This document shows positions 46,806 to 59,276 of a stretch of DNA of 64,000 nucleotides, piece by piece. Within the stretch, counting starts at the first letter, position 1. Each line of letters starts with the position of its first letter. The position numbers and the translations under genes are program-made. The DNA is from Burkholderia ambifaria. Its GTDB lineage: Bacteria; Pseudomonadota; Gammaproteobacteria; Burkholderiales; Burkholderiaceae. The notes under the pieces were generated by a model, which worked only from the letters and a program-made list of their open reading frames with translations, had not been told where the DNA came from and made no database searches. The stretch spans positions 108,398 to 172,397 of the forward strand of contig NZ_LKPJ01000009.1 of assembly GCF_001443045.1 (NCBI RefSeq), in the 5' to 3' direction.

Positions 46806-46961
46806 CCGGCGCTAAACGTGACCGCGCCGAATGCATCGAAGATCGCATCGCGCGACTGCGTGCGATTCGTCCGCTCGGCATGCACGTCGGGGCAAGCGGC
46901 ATGCGAAGTGCCCGACGCGCAGGGGTGTGCCTTCCTCGTTCCGCGCTAACGAAAACGATCC

Positions 46962-50000
<3,039 letters not shown>

Positions 50001-50219
50001 TGCGTCTCCTGCCGGACAGGTCGACATGATGTCGGTCCGTGCGAGGAGGGAAATGACCCGAAGCCAATTCGGGCAGCGGCGCGTTCATTAAAAGAAAACA
50101 AACGCGTCGCACGGAGACGGGCGCGATCGCGTGGTCGCGCGGCGCAACGCCGGATTCGATCGTTCGACGGCCGGTCGTGCCACGGCCGTGGCGTCAATCT
50201 TTTAAATGGAGATCCATCG

Positions 50220-50696
50220 AGGAAACTCTGCAAGCTCGTTCTGGCAATGGGCGTCACCACGGCACTGTCCGGCATGGCACACACGGCGCAGGCCGACCCG
50301 GTGTCGAAGAAGATCACGCTGACCGCGCAGATCAACGACGGCATCTTCGTGTCGGAGCCGGACGGCTCGACGTGGTACGGCACGGAAGAACTGCAGGCGA
50401 CCGACTACACGCAACGCAAGTTCGAAAAGTCGCTGCCGGTTCGCATCTGGTCGACGAGCGCCGATGTCAACGTCTCACTTGCGCAATCGCTGAAGCTGAC
50501 GAGCGGCAGGTACGAAATGGCGAACCCGATGGTGTCGCTGTCGCCCAACGGGGGGGACAAGGAAATCAAGTTCGGCGGCGCCGAAAAGATCACGCAAGTG
50601 ACGATTGGCCTCGGCGGCAAATATCCTTCGCGGACTGACTCAGGACTTATGGCAGCGCGTCAGCGCCTCTGGTGTGCGAACCGAATTCGACAGTGA
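50220..50696 (+). pseudogene. CS1/cable-type fimbrial major subunit, decayed
   Basis: The frame RKLCKLVLAMGVTTALSGMA HTAQA is a pilin signal peptide, followed by mature VSKKITLTAQINDGIFVSEP DGSTWYG and VSLSPNGGDKEIKFGG, which matches the CS1/CblA (alpha chaperone-usher) major pilin pattern. Where the start codon belongs (GGAGATCCATC-GAGG) an ATG appears to have lost two bases; the only in-frame ATG (50247) lies inside the signal peptide. After LGGKYPS the frame enters unrelated sequence (RTDSGLMAARQRLW), so the last strand needed for donor-strand exchange is missing. No chaperone or usher genes are nearby. Confidence 0.7.
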
Positions 50697-50839
50697 ACGG
50701 AACGCGAATACAGGTTCTCGAAGGCGATATCGTTTTAAGGCCGCCACGGGGTTGGCATACTGACTGACGGCTCTGATTATGCCGCCCGTCATCGATTTTC
50801 CAGCAGCCGCTCTTGAAATGACCGGGTGCCGTCATGTAG

Positions 50840-50911
50840 AGCCCAACGAGCCCAACGAGCCCAACGAGCCCAACGCGCCCAACGCGCCCAACGCGCCCAA
50901 CGCGTTCAACA
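50840..50911. repeat. 9-bp tandem repeat, eight units
   Basis: Four exact AGCCCAACG, three CGCCCAACG and one diverged CGTTCAACA follow without gaps. The length is a multiple of three, so any overlapping frame stays open (Asn-Glu-Pro/Asn-Ala-Pro on +), but no supported gene covers it. It lies between the pilin relic and the haemagglutinin relic. The copy number is likely variable. Confidence 0.85.
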
Positions 50912-50913
50912 GG

Positions 50914-51260
50914 CTATCGCCAGCTGACTGGGCCGTTGCGCCACTGCCCGCCGATCTTGCCGGTGTTCAAGCCGACCGTGGAATAAGGCTGGACCGGATA
51001 ACAGATACCAGATGCAGACGACTGCTCAACGTCGACGCGCGGATCCTGTTGTCGTCTTCACGAAAGATGTCGGCGTTGCCGGCGGTGACGTTCCCGTTGG
51101 TGGGCAGCGCGAAGGCGGGCAGCGCGGTAAAGCCGAGCAGCGAGAGGGCGGTGGCGATGCGCTTGGCGCTGCCGGGTTTGGTACGTCGGCGCGCGGTCTC
51201 CCTGACGGCACTCCAGCATCCTTGGGCCTGATTCCAGGCTGTTGCGGAGGTCTTGTTCAT
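50914..51260 (-). pseudogene. haemagglutinin (TpsA) relic with internal deletion
   Basis: The first 75 codons are about 80% identical to the adjacent intact TpsA start (ESPR-type MNKTSATAWNQAQGCWSAVR, ALSLLGFTALPAFALPT, NADIFREDD). The sequence then changes to another frame reading RVDVEQSSASGICYPVQPYS TVGLNTGKIGG to a stop at 50914. RVDV matches the intact protein at its extreme C-terminus (SRVDVKAGYD), and 11 bases (ACGTCGACGCG) are shared at the join. So nearly the whole body was deleted, fusing the two ends out of frame. It lies directly downstream of the intact gene. Confidence 0.75.
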
Positions 51261-51437
51261 CCTTCGGTCATCCTGGTTGACTTTTGGAAGTCCGGCCGAC
51301 CTTGAAGGCCGATCGGCCGGCGGGTGGTTGCCGACGGCCTCGCGGCCGCCGGCGACGAGCGGTCAGGCCACTCGTAACAGGCGACGGAATCCGGCCTGCC
51401 GTTCAGGCGGCGCAGCCGGAACCGTCAGGGTTCACGC

Positions 51438-54400
51438 TCAGGGCTTCACCAGGCCGTAGTCCAGGCCGACCAGCGCGCCGTAAAACTGGTCGTAGCCAGC
51501 CTTCACGTCGACGCGGCTGGTGCTCGACGAGCCGTAGACGCGGCCGAAATTGCCGCCGACGAGGCCGCCGAGCCGCGCGTACCGGCCGCCGGATACGGTG
51601 CCGTTCGACGACGACGACGCGGTGATGGTGCCGCCGTTGTTGCCGACGAGGCCGCCGACGTAGCTGGCGTCGCCGCCCCTGGCGGAGCCCGTCGCGCGCG
51701 ACTGGTCGATATTCCCGGTCAGGATGCCGACGAGGCCGCCGACATTGCTCTGCATGCCGGCTTCGACGTCGCCCGACGCCGTCGACCGTACGATGTCGCC
51801 TCTCTCGCTGCTGCCGACGAGGCCGCCGACCGACGAGAAGTCGCCCGCCCTCACCAAGCCAGTAGCACGGGAATCGGCGATCGTCCCGAAGTTGCGGCCG
51901 ACGAGGCCGCCTGCACGGCTCGAAGACCCGGCCGACACGTTGCCCTTGGCGCTCGACGTGAGGATGCGGCCCGCGTTGTACCCGACGAGACCGCCTGCCG
52001 AGCTGTTGTCCAGCGCGGCGACATTGCCCGATGCGTTGGAGGAATCCAGCGTGCCGGCGTTGGTCCCGGCAAAGCCGCCGACCGTGCTGTTGTAGCCCGC
52101 CGCTACGTCGCCGGATGCGTCGGATGCTTCGATGCGACCGGCGTTCACGCCGACAAAACCGCCGACCGTGGCGTTGTGGTCGCCGGCCACGTTGCCGCTG
52201 GCCAGGGACGTTTCGATGAAGCCGTCGTTCGAGCCCGCGAAGCCGCCGAGCGTCGATTTGCCGATGGCCCGGACATGGCCTTGCGCGTCGGACGCATGGA
52301 TGCGGCCCGCCGTGCCGTTGCGGCCGACGAAGCCGCCGGCGAGGCTGTCGGCGCCGGTGACGACGTTGCCCGTCGCAGTCGACGCGTCGATGTCGCCGTC
52401 GTTGTAGCCGGCAAAGCCGCCGGCCACCGCCTTGCTGCCCGCCGTCACGTTGCCGTTGGCCTGCGACTTCCGGATCCGGCCGCTGTTCGTGCCGACGAGG
52501 CCGCCGATCGTGCTCGATGCGGCCGCGAACACGTCGCCGTCGGCCGTGGACGAGTCGATGTCGCCGAGGTTCACGCCCGCGAGGCCGCCCGCGACGCTAT
52601 GCTCGCCGACGCTCACCTTGCCGCCGGCGCGCGATTCCGAGATGGTGGCCAGGTTGAGGCCGACGAGCCCGCCTGCGATGGCGTTGTTGCGCGCAGTCAC
52701 GATCGCGGACGACGACGACTGCTTGACGATGCCGTCGTTGATGCCGACGAGTCCGCCGACCTTCGCGTTGGCGGCCGTCGCGTTGATGGAGCCCGCACTC
52801 GACGAGCGCTCGATCATGCCCGTGTTGTGACCGACCAGGCCGCCGGTGGCGCCATCGTGCGCGGCGTCGATGCGGACGTCGGCATGGCTGTCGCGAATCG
52901 TTGCCGATACCGGCGGCTTGTTCAGCAGCGTCAGGTTCTCGCCCACGAGGCCGCCGATCGCGTACGCGTAGCGATCGCCTTCGATGCGGCCGGATACCTT
53001 GGCGTGTTCGATCGTGCCGCCATAGTTCGAGCCGACGAGACCGCCGATGATCGCCGGCCCCGTGGCCGAGACCGCGACATTCGTGGCCGTCACGTTCGAG
53101 ATCGTGCCCGAGTTGCTGCCGGCGAGCGTGCCGACCGAAGTCTGCCAATACGGCAGACCCGATGCGGTCGTCACGATGTCGCTCAGGTTGAGGTTGGCGA
53201 TGCGGCCGGCGTTGTGCGAGAACAGGCCGACGGCCGTCTGGCCCGGATTGGAAATCCGCAGGCGTGTCACCGTGTTGCCGAGGCCGTCGAACACGCCGTA
53301 GAACGCCTGGTCGCCGCCGATGCTGCGCAGGCTCGTGTTCGCGCCGTCGATCGTGTTGCCGATCACGTAGCGGCCACCGCGGTTCGCATCGACGTTACGC
53401 AGGTCGGCGATGGTATGGAGAACCTTGTAGTCCTCGCCGTTCGAGCGGAACGACGCGTTGTCGCCGGACAGCGTCACGGCAGCGCCGTTGTTCAGCGTAT
53501 GGCCGTTCTTCGAATTGAGTTCGAGGTGCGCGTTGCGGCCGGTGAGCTTGACCGCATCGTTGATGCGGATCCTGTCGGCGGCGTTGACGTTCAGGCTCGC
53601 GTTCGCGCCGGTGGACGACACCGTTTGCTGCAGATCGACGTTCCCCTTCTGCGACGTGAGCGTGAGCGCGCGATCGCTGTCCCACGCGACCGGGCCGCCG
53701 ACGGTGAGATCGCCTTGCGTGTTCGTCAGTGCGACGTTGGTGGTGCCGAGGTTGTCCGACAGCGTGTCGGCGTCGATCGATGCGCCGGCCGGATAGAGGC
53801 TGTCGGTCTTGTTGTTTGCGACGCCTGCATTGGCCGCTTCGATGGTCCAGGTGCCGGCGGTGTTGCCCGCACGCGTGTCGACCGTGGTGCCGCGTGCGAC
53901 ACGAACCTGTTCGCCGCGCGTGACGACGGCACCGGCCGGCGCATCGGCGTCGGCCGCGCTCGCGTCGAGTTTGCCGCCGACGAGGACGGTGCCGCCATCG
54001 AGCGTGATCTTGCCGGCGTGGCTGGCGAGCCCCTTCGCTTCGATCGTGCCGGTGTTGTTGACGACGGTGTTCAGCAGGTTGCCAGCGGCGCGTGCAGTCA
54101 TCAGCACTTCGCCGCCGTCGGCCTTGAGCAGGCCGCCGTTGTTGGCCTGCGCATCGACCGCGCCGCCTTCGACCTGGAGGCTGAGCAGGTCGTTGCCGTC
54201 GAAGTTGACCTTGAAGGTGTTGCCCGCGCCGAGCGCAATGCGGCCCATCTTGGCCTGGATCACGCCGTTGTTGGACACGCGTGCGCCAAGCAGCGCGACG
54301 CTGCCGCCGTCGGCGGCGGTGATGTGGCCGTCGTTGACGATCGATGCGGTGGAGTTGCCCGAGAAGCGGTAGTTGCCGGCGAGGAAGTCGGCGTCGGCGA

Positions 54401-54875
54401 TGTTCCGGGTGGATGCGACGAGGCCGCCGACGTTGATCTGCGCGCCGGCACCGAACAGCACGCCGTTCGGGTTGACGAGGAAGACCTTGCCGTTGGCGTC
54501 GAGCCGGCCGTGGATCTGGCTGCCGTTGTTGCCGACCACGCGGTTCAGGGCAATCGACGTGGTGCCGGGCTGATGGAACGACACGCGCTCGTTGCCGGCG
54601 ATGTTGAAGTCGTTCCAGTTGGTGATGAGCTTGTCGGTGTGCTGGTTGATCGACATCGACTTGCCGTCGTTCTCGCGGATGATGTCGGCCTTGCCGGACG
54701 TGATGTTCTCGCCGGTGGGCAGCGCGAAGGCTGGCAGGGCGACGATGCCGAGCAGGGAGAGGGCGGCGGCGACGCGCCTGGCGCTGCCGGGTTTGGCGCG
54801 GCGGCGCGCGGTTTCCCCGACCGCACTCCAGCATCCCTGGGTCTGGTTCCAGACCAGTGCGTAGGTCTTGTTCAT
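51438..54875 (-). CDS. TpsA filamentous haemagglutinin-type adhesin with GLUG repeats
   Basis: A 1145-residue secreted adhesin. N-terminus has an extended signal peptide region (MNKTYALVWNQTQGCWSAVG then ALSLLGIVALPAFALPTGEN). The TPS secretion domain at about 55-300 has NxxGV-type motifs (NRVVGNNGSQIHGRLDANGK, FLVNPNGVLFGAGAQINVGG). Beta-helix sequence follows, then about 18 GLUG repeats (pattern GG-L/F-V/A-G-x-N-x-G-x-I, period about 28) at residues 611-1115, ending LGGLVGGNFG. There is no large FHA C-terminal domain. The gene for the matching TpsB lies 172 bases upstream on the same strand. Confidence 0.93.
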   Translation of the reverse strand: MNKTYALVWNQTQGCWSAVGETARRRAKPGSARRVAAALSLLGIVALPAFALPTGENITSGKADIIRENDGKSMSINQHTDKLITNWNDFNIAGNERVSFHQPGTTSIALNRVVGNNGSQIHGRLDANGKVFLVNPNGVLFGAGAQINVGGLVASTRNIADADFLAGNYRFSGNSTASIVNDGHITAADGGSVALLGARVSNNGVIQAKMGRIALGAGNTFKVNFDGNDLLSLQVEGGAVDAQANNGGLLKADGGEVLMTARAAGNLLNTVVNNTGTIEAKGLASHAGKITLDGGTVLVGGKLDASAADADAPAGAVVTRGEQVRVARGTTVDTRAGNTAGTWTIEAANAGVANNKTDSLYPAGASIDADTLSDNLGTTNVALTNTQGDLTVGGPVAWDSDRALTLTSQKGNVDLQQTVSSTGANASLNVNAADRIRINDAVKLTGRNAHLELNSKNGHTLNNGAAVTLSGDNASFRSNGEDYKVLHTIADLRNVDANRGGRYVIGNTIDGANTSLRSIGGDQAFYGVFDGLGNTVTRLRISNPGQTAVGLFSHNAGRIANLNLSDIVTTASGLPYWQTSVGTLAGSNSGTISNVTATNVAVSATGPAIIGGLVGSNYGGTIEHAKVSGRIEGDRYAYAIGGLVGENLTLLNKPPVSATIRDSHADVRIDAAHDGATGGLVGHNTGMIERSSSAGSINATAANAKVGGLVGINDGIVKQSSSSAIVTARNNAIAGGLVGLNLATISESRAGGKVSVGEHSVAGGLAGVNLGDIDSSTADGDVFAAASSTIGGLVGTNSGRIRKSQANGNVTAGSKAVAGGFAGYNDGDIDASTATGNVVTGADSLAGGFVGRNGTAGRIHASDAQGHVRAIGKSTLGGFAGSNDGFIETSLASGNVAGDHNATVGGFVGVNAGRIEASDASGDVAAGYNSTVGGFAGTNAGTLDSSNASGNVAALDNSSAGGLVGYNAGRILTSSAKGNVSAGSSSRAGGLVGRNFGTIADSRATGLVRAGDFSSVGGLVGSSERGDIVRSTASGDVEAGMQSNVGGLVGILTGNIDQSRATGSARGGDASYVGGLVGNNGGTITASSSSNGTVSGGRYARLGGLVGGNFGRVYGSSSTSRVDVKAGYDQFYGALVGLDYGLVKP
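51525..53050 (-). repeat. GLUG repeat block inside tpsA
   Basis: About 18 units of roughly 84 bases (28 residues) encode the beta-helix rungs, each with GGLVG or GGFAG followed by N and G. They are diverged at base level (different third positions), so they are an old array rather than a recent expansion. Slippage would still be possible in places. Confidence 0.8.
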
Positions 54876-55047
54876 GTTTTTTCCTCTGGAAAAAGTACTG
54901 GGATATGGCTTCGTATTGGTACGTATACCTAACGAAGCGGTGAAGACGGAAATGCGTGACTTGCACGCTTCCGACGGTGCGGGCAGCTACGCCGCCCGCG
55001 CTACTTGCGGCCCTGCCATGCCTGGCGGGCCGCTCGTCGAATGCCGC
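54876..55047 (-). promoter_or_regulatory. tpsB-tpsA intergenic region
   Basis: The 172 bases hold a ribosome site (AGAGGAAAAAAC) for tpsA and an AT-rich stretch (TTCCTCTGGAAAAAGTACTGG on + strand near 54890-54910) that could be an internal promoter. No hairpin with T-run was seen, so readthrough from tpsB is possible. Confidence 0.35.
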
Positions 55048-56700
55048 TCAGAAATACTGGGCGGCCTGCAGCCAGACACTCGGTGAGCGCGTGGCCGACG
55101 CGACCGGATCGGCGTAACCGACCGGCAGCGCGGCGGTGACGCTGACTTGATGACGCGAGCCGAACCAGCTCGCGCCGATACCGAGCGACGACAGCTGCAC
55201 GGTGTTGCGCTCGCGCGACCAGCGCTGCTTGCTGAGCTGGATGCGGCCCGTGTCGGCGAACGCGCTCAGTTGCCAGCCGGGTGCGGCGAGATAGCGCAGT
55301 TCGGCCGTGGCCTGCCACCCTTGGTCGCCGCTGCCGGCGCCGAGTGCGAACGCGCGCACGCCGTACGGGCCGCCGAGGCTGAATTTTTCCGAAGCGTCGA
55401 GGTTGCGCGACGACAGTTGCGCACTGAATTGGGTGTAGAGCTGGAATCGCGAGCCGAGCGCCTGCAACCGCAGCGCATTGATGTTCAGCTTCGCGAACTG
55501 GCCCAGCGTATGGACGTAGTAGTCCATGTCGAGCGGATCGTTGCCGCCGAGGTGACCGATGCCAACGGTCGCGGAGAAGCCGGTGCGGCCGCCGCCGCCG
55601 AAACCATCCTGGTTGTTGCCGCTCACGCCGAACGACCACAGATCGACGGTCTTGTCGCCGACCACGTCGAACACGCCGTACACGTCGCGCAGGTGCTTGT
55701 TTTCGTAGGTAACCTGAGCATCGACACTCGTGCGCCGGCTGCGCAGCAGCGGCTGCGTGACGAATGCGGAGCGGACGTCCGCTCCGCCGTGGTAGCGAAG
55801 CGCTTTCAGGCTGCCGCCGATCCGGTAGTTCATGTCGGAATACGCGATGCCGACACGCGTGGACGCGGGGCCGACCGGTACCTGATACGACGCGCGGTAG
55901 TAGTGCTGATTCGTGTTGCTCGTCAGGCCGCGCAACGAGAAGCGATCGCCCACGCGCAGCGGCGCGTTGACGTCGATACTGCCGGTTGCGCGGTAGCGGC
56001 CGGTCAGCGGATCGCCGAAGTTGTCGAGCTCGATCGAGCCGGTGGCGAGCCTGGCCGGGTCGGCGTCGATCACGAGGTCGGTCGTGCCGGGCTCGGCGCC
56101 GGGCCGCAGCGTGCCCTTCGCATCGACGCCGGGCATCTCGTTCAGCAGCGTGAGGCTGCGTTCGAGACGGCCGCCGTGCGCGATTTCGCCGGGTTGCAGC
56201 GACGTCAGCGGCTGGCGCAGCGCGCGGTCCAGCACGCGCGTGCGGTTGTGCAGTTCGATCTGCCCGTAGCGGCCTTCGACGACGGCGATGCGCACGACGC
56301 CGCGTTCGATGTCCTGGCGAGGCAGATAGGCACGGGCGAGGACGTAGCCGTGCTCGCGGTAGTAGGTCGTGATTTTGCCCGCGGCCTGCTGCAGATCGCT
56401 GAAACTCAGGTCGCGGCCGACGAGATCGGTGAGCAGCGCGTCGAGCTGCGCTGCCGGAATGGCCGCATTGCCGTCGATGACGAATGCGCTGACCGTGACG
56501 CGCGGGCCCGTTTCATCGCTCGCGGCGGGCTCGGGTTCGGCGGGCGCGACGTCGATCTTCGGGCCGGTGGCCGCAGGTAGTGACGGGCGCACGGTTTCGA
56601 TGTCGCGCATCGATTGTCCCGCGCTGGGCATCTGCGAGAACGCGTAGCCGGGGAGCAGCAGCGTGGTGGCGACACAGCCGATCAGGCTGCGTCCCGTCAT
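55048..56700 (-). CDS. TpsB outer-membrane transporter (ShlB/FhaC/HecB family)
   Basis: Outer-membrane beta-barrel with POTRA domains that exports the adjacent TpsA. From the ATG at 56700 it has 550 residues with a clean signal peptide (MTGRSLIGCVATTLLLPGYA FS). POTRA 1 is VSAFVIDGNAAIPAAQLDAL and POTRA 2 includes GVVRIAVVEGRYGQIELHNR. The barrel includes the loop-L6-like motif GGPYGVRAF and ends with a terminal Phe (SVWLQAAQYF). An in-frame GTG at 56820 would add 40 residues of poor signal-peptide character, so it is less likely. First gene of tpsB-tpsA. Confidence 0.93.
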   Translation of the reverse strand: MTGRSLIGCVATTLLLPGYAFSQMPSAGQSMRDIETVRPSLPAATGPKIDVAPAEPEPAASDETGPRVTVSAFVIDGNAAIPAAQLDALLTDLVGRDLSFSDLQQAAGKITTYYREHGYVLARAYLPRQDIERGVVRIAVVEGRYGQIELHNRTRVLDRALRQPLTSLQPGEIAHGGRLERSLTLLNEMPGVDAKGTLRPGAEPGTTDLVIDADPARLATGSIELDNFGDPLTGRYRATGSIDVNAPLRVGDRFSLRGLTSNTNQHYYRASYQVPVGPASTRVGIAYSDMNYRIGGSLKALRYHGGADVRSAFVTQPLLRSRRTSVDAQVTYENKHLRDVYGVFDVVGDKTVDLWSFGVSGNNQDGFGGGGRTGFSATVGIGHLGGNDPLDMDYYVHTLGQFAKLNINALRLQALGSRFQLYTQFSAQLSSRNLDASEKFSLGGPYGVRAFALGAGSGDQGWQATAELRYLAAPGWQLSAFADTGRIQLSKQRWSRERNTVQLSSLGIGASWFGSRHQVSVTAALPVGYADPVASATRSPSVWLQAAQYF

Positions 56701-57077
56701 GACGCGCCATGCATGAGCACTGGTGCGTGCGGTGCAGCGGGAGAAGGTACCTGCGGTTGCGCGTGGCGCACTCGCGTGCGAGCCGGAGACGGTTGCCGAT
56801 TTGCGCGCGAATGCGGGCACCTGAATGTGACGAACGATACGAATATCCCACCCCGGATAGGAAATCAGGACCGGTCTCGGACGTTGGAGCCGATCGGTTG
56901 GTATAGGCGGGGATATTACGAAACGGTTTCACGCGTGAATATTGAACAAGTACTAGCGCACGTGCGAAATTAGTCAGTTTTGCACGATTTTTTGTGCCGG
57001 CTGCGTTTGGCTTCGCAGATCGGCGTAGAACGGCGCGGCGCGATCGACCGCGCGCCGCGTCGATATCGGGGTGCGCG
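56701..57077. promoter_or_regulatory. tpsB upstream region
   Basis: No gene is supported. It contains the possible N-terminal extension frame of tpsB up to 56820, then an AT-richer segment (56920-56995) likely to hold the tpsB promoter. The acdS gene ends at 57078 on the same strand. Confidence 0.35.
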
Positions 57078-58094
57078 TCACCCGTTGCAGAAAATCTCGC
57101 TATACGCGCTCAACGCCGGCACGCCACCGAGATGCGCATACAGCACCTTCGATCCCGGTTCGAATTCCCCACGACGTACCTTGTCGATCATCCCGTGCAT
57201 CGATTTTCCTTCGTAGACGGGATCGGTCAGCATGCCTTCCAGTCGTGCACACAGGCGAATCGCCTCCAGCGTGCCATCGTTCGGCAGTCCGTATTCCGGC
57301 CCGGCATAGCGCGTGTCGAGCACGACGTCTGCGTTCGTGATCGGCCGACCGAGATCGACCAGTTCGGCCGTATGCCGCGCGATGCGCGTGATCTGTTCAT
57401 GGGTGCGCTCGGGTGTCGCCGACGCGTCGATGCCGATCACGCGGTCGGCACGCCCGTCGGCCGCGAAGCCGACGACCATTCCCGCCTGCGTGCTGCCCGT
57501 CACCGAGCAGACCACGACGTAATCGAACTTGAATCCGAGTTGTGCTTCCTGCGCACGCACTTCTTCCGCGAAGCCGACGAACCCGAGCCCGCCGAGCGGA
57601 TGCTCGGAACAGCCGGCCGGAATCGGGTAAGGCTTGCCGCCCGCCTGCCGCACGCTCTCCATCGCGTCCTCCCAACTGCGGCGAATGCCGATGTCGAAGC
57701 CGTCCGACACGAGCCGCACGTCCGCGCCCATCATCCGCGACAGCTGGATGTTACCGACGCGGTCGTACACCGGGTCTTCATAGTTGACCCAGTGTTCCTG
57801 CACGAGCACGCATTTCATCCCGAGATGCGCGGCGACAGCCGCGACCTGGCGCGTCTGGTTCGACTGCACGCCGCCGATCGACACGAGTGTGTCGGCGCCT
57901 TGCGCGAGTGCGTCGGGGACGAGGTATTCGAGTTTGCGCGTCTTGTTGCCGCCGAACGCGAGGCCGCTGTTGCAGTCCTCGCGCTTCGCGTACAGCTCGA
58001 CCTTGCCGCCGAGGTGCTCGCTCAGGCGCTTGAGCGGCTGGATCGGCGTCGGGCCGAACGTGAGCGGATAACGAGGGAAACGTTGCAGGTTCAT
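57078..58094 (-). CDS. acdS: 1-aminocyclopropane-1-carboxylate deaminase
   Basis: PLP enzyme of 338 residues, exactly the family length, that breaks ACC into 2-oxobutyrate and ammonia. The PLP lysine is K51 in [12 protein letters not shown], and Ser of [20 protein letters not shown] stabilises PLP. Downstream [23 protein letters not shown] and [14 protein letters not shown] are AcdS signatures. The start at 58094 has GGAG. In plant-associated bacteria it lowers plant ethylene and uses ACC as nitrogen source. The divergent Lrp gene is its AcdR regulator. Confidence 0.96.
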   Translation of the reverse strand: MNLQRFPRYPLTFGPTPIQPLKRLSEHLGGKVELYAKREDCNSGLAFGGNKTRKLEYLVPDALAQGADTLVSIGGVQSNQTRQVAAVAAHLGMKCVLVQEHWVNYEDPVYDRVGNIQLSRMMGADVRLVSDGFDIGIRRSWEDAMESVRQAGGKPYPIPAGCSEHPLGGLGFVGFAEEVRAQEAQLGFKFDYVVVCSVTGSTQAGMVVGFAADGRADRVIGIDASATPERTHEQITRIARHTAELVDLGRPITNADVVLDTRYAGPEYGLPNDGTLEAIRLCARLEGMLTDPVYEGKSMHGMIDKVRRGEFEPGSKVLYAHLGGVPALSAYSEIFCNG

Positions 58095-58286
58095 TGGCGT
58101 GCTCCGGAAAGCGGTGGGCGGGAAATCGGATCGTTCGGACACAGCCGGCAAGGCATGTCCCGACGAGAAAAATGATAGGCAGAAGCGCGCGAAATGAGCT
58201 TGCGAAGTAAATAGAGATGGCCTACGTTATCGATGGTATGTGGGAGAGACAAACAATTTTGATTCGTCGATAAGGAAGATCGCGCA

Positions 58287-58787
58287 ATGAAATTAGATCG
58301 AGGTAGCGCATCGCTGGCCGACGCCGCACCGGCGCTCGATCGCATCGATCGCGCGATCCTGCGGCAACTGCAGCAGGACGCGTCGATCTCCAACGTGAGC
58401 CTCGCGGCGAAGGTGAAGCTGAGCGCGCCGGCGTGCCTGCGGCGCGTCGAGCGGCTGAAGGAAATGGGGCTGATCCGCGGCATCGTCGCGTTGCTCGATC
58501 CGAAGCCGCTCGGTGCGGGGATGCTGGTCGTGATCGGCTTCGTGCTGGATCGCTCGACGCCCGAAGCGTTCGCCGCGTTCGAGAAGGCCGCTCAGAAAGT
58601 GTCGGGATGCGTCGAGTGCCATGTCGTGACCGGTGAATTCGACTACTTCATGCTGGTGCGCACGCGCGACAACGACAGCTTCAACCGGCTGCACGCCGAG
58701 CAACTGCTGTACCTGCCCGGGGTGCGGCAGGTACGTTCGTTCATGGTGCTCAAGGAGATTCTGTCGACGCATGCGCTGCCGTTGTAG
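58287..58787 (+). CDS. acdR: AcdR, Lrp-type regulator of acdS
   Basis: A 166-residue Lrp protein: HTH at 19-70 (DRIDRAILRQLQQDASISNV, VKLSAPACLRRVERLKEMGL) and RAM domain (CVECHVVTGEFDYFMLVRTR, YLPGVRQVRSFMVLKEILST). Divergent from acdS with 192 bases between starts, the standard acdR-acdS arrangement in which AcdR activates acdS in the presence of ACC. Its last codons (ACGCATGCGCTGCCGTTGTAG region) coincide with the end of the 73-bp repeat unit that follows, so the repeat reuses its 3' end. Confidence 0.94.
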   Translation: MKLDRGSASLADAAPALDRIDRAILRQLQQDASISNVSLAAKVKLSAPACLRRVERLKEMGLIRGIVALLDPKPLGAGMLVVIGFVLDRSTPEAFAAFEKAAQKVSGCVECHVVTGEFDYFMLVRTRDNDSFNRLHAEQLLYLPGVRQVRSFMVLKEILSTHALPL

Positions 58788-59119
58788 ACGCCTGCGACTG
58801 GCGAAGATGTGGCCGGCGGATGCGCCGGTGTCGGTAAGCGGACATGCGCTGCCGTTGTAGACGTGTGCGACCGGCGAAGATGTGGTCGACGGATGCGCCG
58901 GTGTCGGTAGGCGGACATGCGCTGCCGTTGTAGACGTGTGCGACCGGCGAAGATGTGGCAGGCGGATGCGCCGGTGTCGGTAAGCGGACATGCGCTGCCG
59001 TTGTAGACGCCTGCGACTGGCGAAGATGTGGTCGACGGATGCGCCGGTGTCGGTAGGCGGACATGCACCGCCGTTGTAGACGTGTGCGACCGGCGAAGAT
59101 GTGGCCGACGGATGCGCCG
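58788..59119. repeat. 73-bp tandem repeat array after acdR
   Basis: Four complete 73-base units (58788-58860, 58861-58933, 58934-59006, 59007-59079) and a 40-base partial fifth follow one another. Each runs from ACG(C/T)(C/G)TGCGAC to CATGCGCTGCCGTTGTAG. Units 1 and 4 share one variant start (ACGCCTGCGACTGG); units 2, 3 and 5 share another (ACGTGTGCGACCGG). The last 18 bases of acdR are the same as the unit end. As 73 is not a multiple of three, the array is not an in-frame coding repeat. Confidence 0.95.
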
Positions 59120-59276
59120 ATCGAGATAAGGCGACTTCAGCGGATGAGCGGCATGCGTCGAAGCACGCCGCGCGTGCGCGGTTCGTCCGCCGGCGATGCG
59201 GAAAGGGATGCCCGCCTGTCGGGCGGCAGCCGTGCGGCCGCCCGGCCGGGCCGAGCAAAGTCGAACGATGTACCGC

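Noticed and set aside
52176..54932. 918-codon plus-strand ORF
   Set aside because: Antisense shadow of tpsA, with Arg/Ala/Val-rich translation. The minus strand has clear TPS and GLUG motifs.
58788..59119. CRISPR array
   Set aside because: The 73-base units are contiguous with no variable spacers and no cas genes are present.
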